A stretch of DNA of 64,000 nt from NCBI RefSeq assembly GCF_024704365.1, contig NZ_JAJDFY010000001.1:2213001-2277000 (forward strand), read 5' to 3'. Source of the stretch: Thermomonas sp. S9. Its GTDB lineage: Bacteria; Pseudomonadota; Gammaproteobacteria; Xanthomonadales; Xanthomonadaceae. Both the position numbers and the translations under genes were made by a program. The notes beneath the pieces were generated by a model. That model ran no database searches, was not told the DNA's origin, and saw only the letters and a program-made list of their open reading frames with translations. Positions 61,744 through 64,000 of this stretch are shown here, piece after piece (the first letter of the stretch is position 1; every line of letters begins with the position of its first letter).

Positions 61744-63465
61744 TCAGGGCTGCGCCAGCACCGTGGCCTTGCCTTCGGGATTGCGCGGATCGCTGCCGCC
61801 ACGCAGCGCATTGGCGCGCCGGTCCCATTCCACCGTCTGCAGGTTGCCCCAGACGTGACTGGAACCACGCCCGCCCGCGGCTTCATCGGGCGGCAGATCG
61901 ATGCGATGCCCCATCGCCTGCAAGGCCTGCGCGGCTTGCGCGGAGATCGCGCCGGGCTCGGCGTCGATCACGTCCGGCAGCCACTGGTGGTGGTAGCGCG
62001 GCAGCGCGGCGACCTGCTGGGCGTCCAGCCCGGCGTCGTAGCCGAGGATGCCCAGCAGCACCATCGTGATGATGCGGCTGCCACCCGGGGTGCCCAGCGC
62101 CACCACCTTGTCGCGCGATTCCATGAAGGTGGGCGTCATCGAGCTGAGCATGCGCTTGCCCGGCTTGGGCGCGTTTGCCTCATAGCCCATCACCCCGAAC
62201 GCATTGGGCGTGCCGGGCTTGAGCGCGAAATCGTCCATCTCGTCGTTCAGCAGCACGCCGGTGCCGGGCGGGATCAGGCCGGAGCCGAACAGCAGATTCA
62301 CGGTCTGGGTGGCGGCCACCCGGTTGCCGTCGGCGTCGATGATCGAGAAGTGGGTGGTCTCCTCGTCCTCCAGCGGGGTCGGCTGGCCCGAGAGCAGATC
62401 GCTGGGCGTGGCCTTGTCGGGGTCGATGCCCGCGCGCAGGCCGGCGGCGTAGTCGGGCGACAGCAGCAGCCGCTGCGGGATCTTCACGAAATCCGGATCG
62501 CCCAGGTAGAAGGTGCGGTCGCGGAACGCGCGCCGCATCGACTCCACCACCATGTGCACGCGCTCGGCCTCGGGCATGGCCTCAAGGTCGTAGGGCGCGA
62601 GGATCTGCAGCATCTGCGCCAGCGCGATCCCGCCCGAGGACGGCAGCGGCGCGGTGGTGATGGTCCAGTCGTGGTAGCGGAAATGGATCGGCTCGCGTTC
62701 GCGCACGCGGTAGCCGGCCAGTTCGTCCAGCGTCCACTGCCCGCCCGCGGCATTCACGCCCGCCACCAGGTGCCTGGCGGTGGTGCCGCGGTAGAAGCCG
62801 TCGAAGCCCTGCGCGGCGAGGCGCTCGAGCGTGGCGGCGAGGTCCGGCTGGCGGAACACCTGGCCCTCGCGGATCGGCTTGCCATTCGGCGAGAACACCG
62901 CGCGGGTGCCGGGATAGCGGTCCATCACCTGGCGCTTGGCCGCGTAGCCGCGGGCCATGCGTGCATACACCGGGAACCCCTCGCGGGCGATGCGGATCGC
63001 GGGGGCCAGGCTCTGCCGCAGCGGCAGGCGGCCGTATTTCTCGGCCACGTGCACCAGCAGCGCCGGCAGGCCAGGGATGCCGGCCGACCACGGGCCGTTC
63101 TGCGCGCGCTGCGGGTCGAGGTCGCCCCTGGCGTCGAGGAACTTGTCCGGGGTGGCCGCGGCCGGGGCGGTCTCGCGCCCGTCCACGAACACGTCGCGGC
63201 CGGTCTTGCCATCGTGCAGCAGCCACATGCCGCCGCCGCCGAGGCCGGAGCTGATCGGCTCCACTACCGACAGCACGCCGGACACCGCCACCGCGGCATC
63301 GAACGCATTGCCGCCCTGGCGCAGGATCTCGATTCCGGCCTCGGTGGCGAGGTGGTGGGCCGAGGCCACCGCGGCGCCGGGCGGATGCGCGGCGGGCGCA
63401 GCCGGGCCGGCGGCAGCCGCCAGCGGAAGCAGGAAAGCCAGCAACAGCCAGGCGATGCGGTTCAT
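61744..63465 (-). CDS. ggt: Gamma-glutamyltransferase
   Basis: Periplasmic enzyme that cleaves the gamma-glutamyl bond of glutathione and related peptides. 573 residues: signal peptide (IAWLLLAFLLPLAAAAGPAA), substrate Arg in FVDGRETAPAA near 105, the autoprocessing nucleophile Thr in EDEETTHFSIIDADG near 385, and GSGLIPPGTGVLLNDEMDDF and GTPGGSRIITMVL in the small subunit. Start 63465 has AAGGAG. The next gene downstream, 42 bases away, is the metallo-hydrolase. Confidence 0.95.
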   Translation of the reverse strand: MNRIAWLLLAFLLPLAAAAGPAAPAAHPPGAAVASAHHLATEAGIEILRQGGNAFDAAVAVSGVLSVVEPISSGLGGGGMWLLHDGKTGRDVFVDGRETAPAAATPDKFLDARGDLDPQRAQNGPWSAGIPGLPALLVHVAEKYGRLPLRQSLAPAIRIAREGFPVYARMARGYAAKRQVMDRYPGTRAVFSPNGKPIREGQVFRQPDLAATLERLAAQGFDGFYRGTTARHLVAGVNAAGGQWTLDELAGYRVREREPIHFRYHDWTITTAPLPSSGGIALAQMLQILAPYDLEAMPEAERVHMVVESMRRAFRDRTFYLGDPDFVKIPQRLLLSPDYAAGLRAGIDPDKATPSDLLSGQPTPLEDEETTHFSIIDADGNRVAATQTVNLLFGSGLIPPGTGVLLNDEMDDFALKPGTPNAFGVMGYEANAPKPGKRMLSSMTPTFMESRDKVVALGTPGGSRIITMVLLGILGYDAGLDAQQVAALPRYHHQWLPDVIDAEPGAISAQAAQALQAMGHRIDLPPDEAAGGRGSSHVWGNLQTVEWDRRANALRGGSDPRNPEGKATVLAQP

Positions 63466-63574
63466 GCATTCACTCCTTGCGCAGCGACGGCAAGATGGCA
63501 GCCGGGCAGCGTGCACCAGCGTCGGTCCTGCGCCCGGCGCAGGACCGGCCCGCGGCGGGCGGCCTCTGCCGACT

Positions 63575-64000
63575 TTACTTGGCTTCTTCGAAGATGTAGC
63601 TGACGCCGGCCGGCTCGACCGCGGCCTTCACCCGCTCGCCCAGGATCGGGGTGCCGATGAAGACCACCTTGACGCCCTTCATGCTGCCCTGCGGCACGCC
63701 CTTGAAAGCGGCCTCGATCATCTCGACTTCCTTCTCCGGCGCTGGCGAGGCGAACACCAGCATCACGCCTTCGGTCATGCCGCGGCCAAGATCGGTCTGC
63801 AGCTTCTCCAGCTGGCGCTGGTACTTGCCGTCGAAGTCCTCGCTATCGGCCTTCGGCAGAAAGTACACGAACGGGCTGCTGGTGATGCCGCCCATGTGCG
63901 GGGTGATCTTGTATTCCAGATAGGGCTTCCAGTCCTTCTGCTCGCTGCTGGTAGGCAGCGGCGGCGCGGCCTGCGCCTGCGTCTGCGGGGCTTCTTCCTT
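63575..64000 (-). CDS. Uncharacterised protein, 5' end beyond the right edge
   Basis: The last 141 codons of a gene that stays open to base 64000. The visible N-terminal part is Ala/Gln/Pro-rich (QTQAQAAPPLPTSS), like a linker after a lipoprotein or membrane anchor. A compact domain follows with TPHMGGITSSPFVYFLP, GMTEGVMLVFASPAPEKE and GVKVVFIGTPILGERV. I do not recognise the family. An internal ATG at 63895 should not be taken as the start. Confidence 0.6.
   Translation of the reverse strand, partial: KEEAPQTQAQAAPPLPTSSEQKDWKPYLEYKITPHMGGITSSPFVYFLPKADSEDFDGKYQRQLEKLQTDLGRGMTEGVMLVFASPAPEKEVEMIEAAFKGVPQGSMKGVKVVFIGTPILGERVKAAVEPAGVSYIFEEAK

Overview
This window is ordinary chromosome from a very GC-rich gammaproteobacterium. 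Gene content, protein sequences and local order all point to the Xanthomonadaceae/Lysobacteraceae (Lysobacter, Luteimonas, Thermomonas, Pseudoxanthomonas and relatives). Family-typical signs are the chain rpoE-rseA-mucD-lepA-lepB-DUF4845-rnc-era-recO, a pilZ gene directly after holB, and a MoxR/DUF58/transglutaminase trio. The genus cannot be fixed by eye. The window is almost fully coding: no gap exceeds about 190 bases, and I saw no tRNA, rRNA, CRISPR array, phage or insertion sequence.

Layout. 1-8.8 kb: miaA (cut by the left edge), an amino-acid permease, an alkB-type monooxygenase, a phospholipase-D-like lipoprotein, a diheme cytochrome c lipoprotein, folP and ftsH. 8.8-19.7 kb: rlmE, the divergent yhbY-Mth938-rnk genes, then the minus-strand envelope-stress/translation block from rpoE down to recO. 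19.8-27.8 kb: a FadB-like fatty-acid oxidation enzyme, a DUF1801 protein, and an accessory GntR/ABC-ATPase/permease/S9-peptidase cluster. 27.9-39.0 kb: a long minus-strand block yceD-rpmF-fabH-fabD-fabG-acpP-fabF-pabB-pabC-mltG-tmk-holB-pilZ for lipid synthesis, folate, wall and replication. 39.1-47.0 kb: a small membrane protein, maf, a GT39-like glycosyltransferase, MoxR-DUF58-TgpA and a CorC-like protein. 47.1-51.9 kb: a GGDEF/EAL protein with a PhnD-like periplasmic binding protein, trmJ and suhB. 52-58 kb: queA-tgt-yajC-secD-secF and an Lrp regulator. 58-64 kb: a class III aminotransferase, upp, a MAPEG protein, a metallo-beta-lactamase-fold protein, gamma-glutamyltransferase and a partial gene.

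The dominant oddity is technical. About seventeen genes, including acpP, era, yajC and mltG, are broken by single-base indels or nonsense changes, mostly one base missing from a short G or C run. Such a load in indispensable genes points to uncorrected sequence error rather than gene decay. For each such gene I give the span of the restored product.

The most interesting biology is regulatory: a near-consensus sigma-E site upstream of rpoE, a palindromic operator next to the GntR gene, interleaved inverted repeats between lrp and its divergent aminotransferase, a consensus promoter so close to yceD that its mRNA would be nearly leaderless, and a 24-bp inverted repeat whose one mismatch is the first base of the pabC start codon. 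I found no clearly new defence or mobile system.
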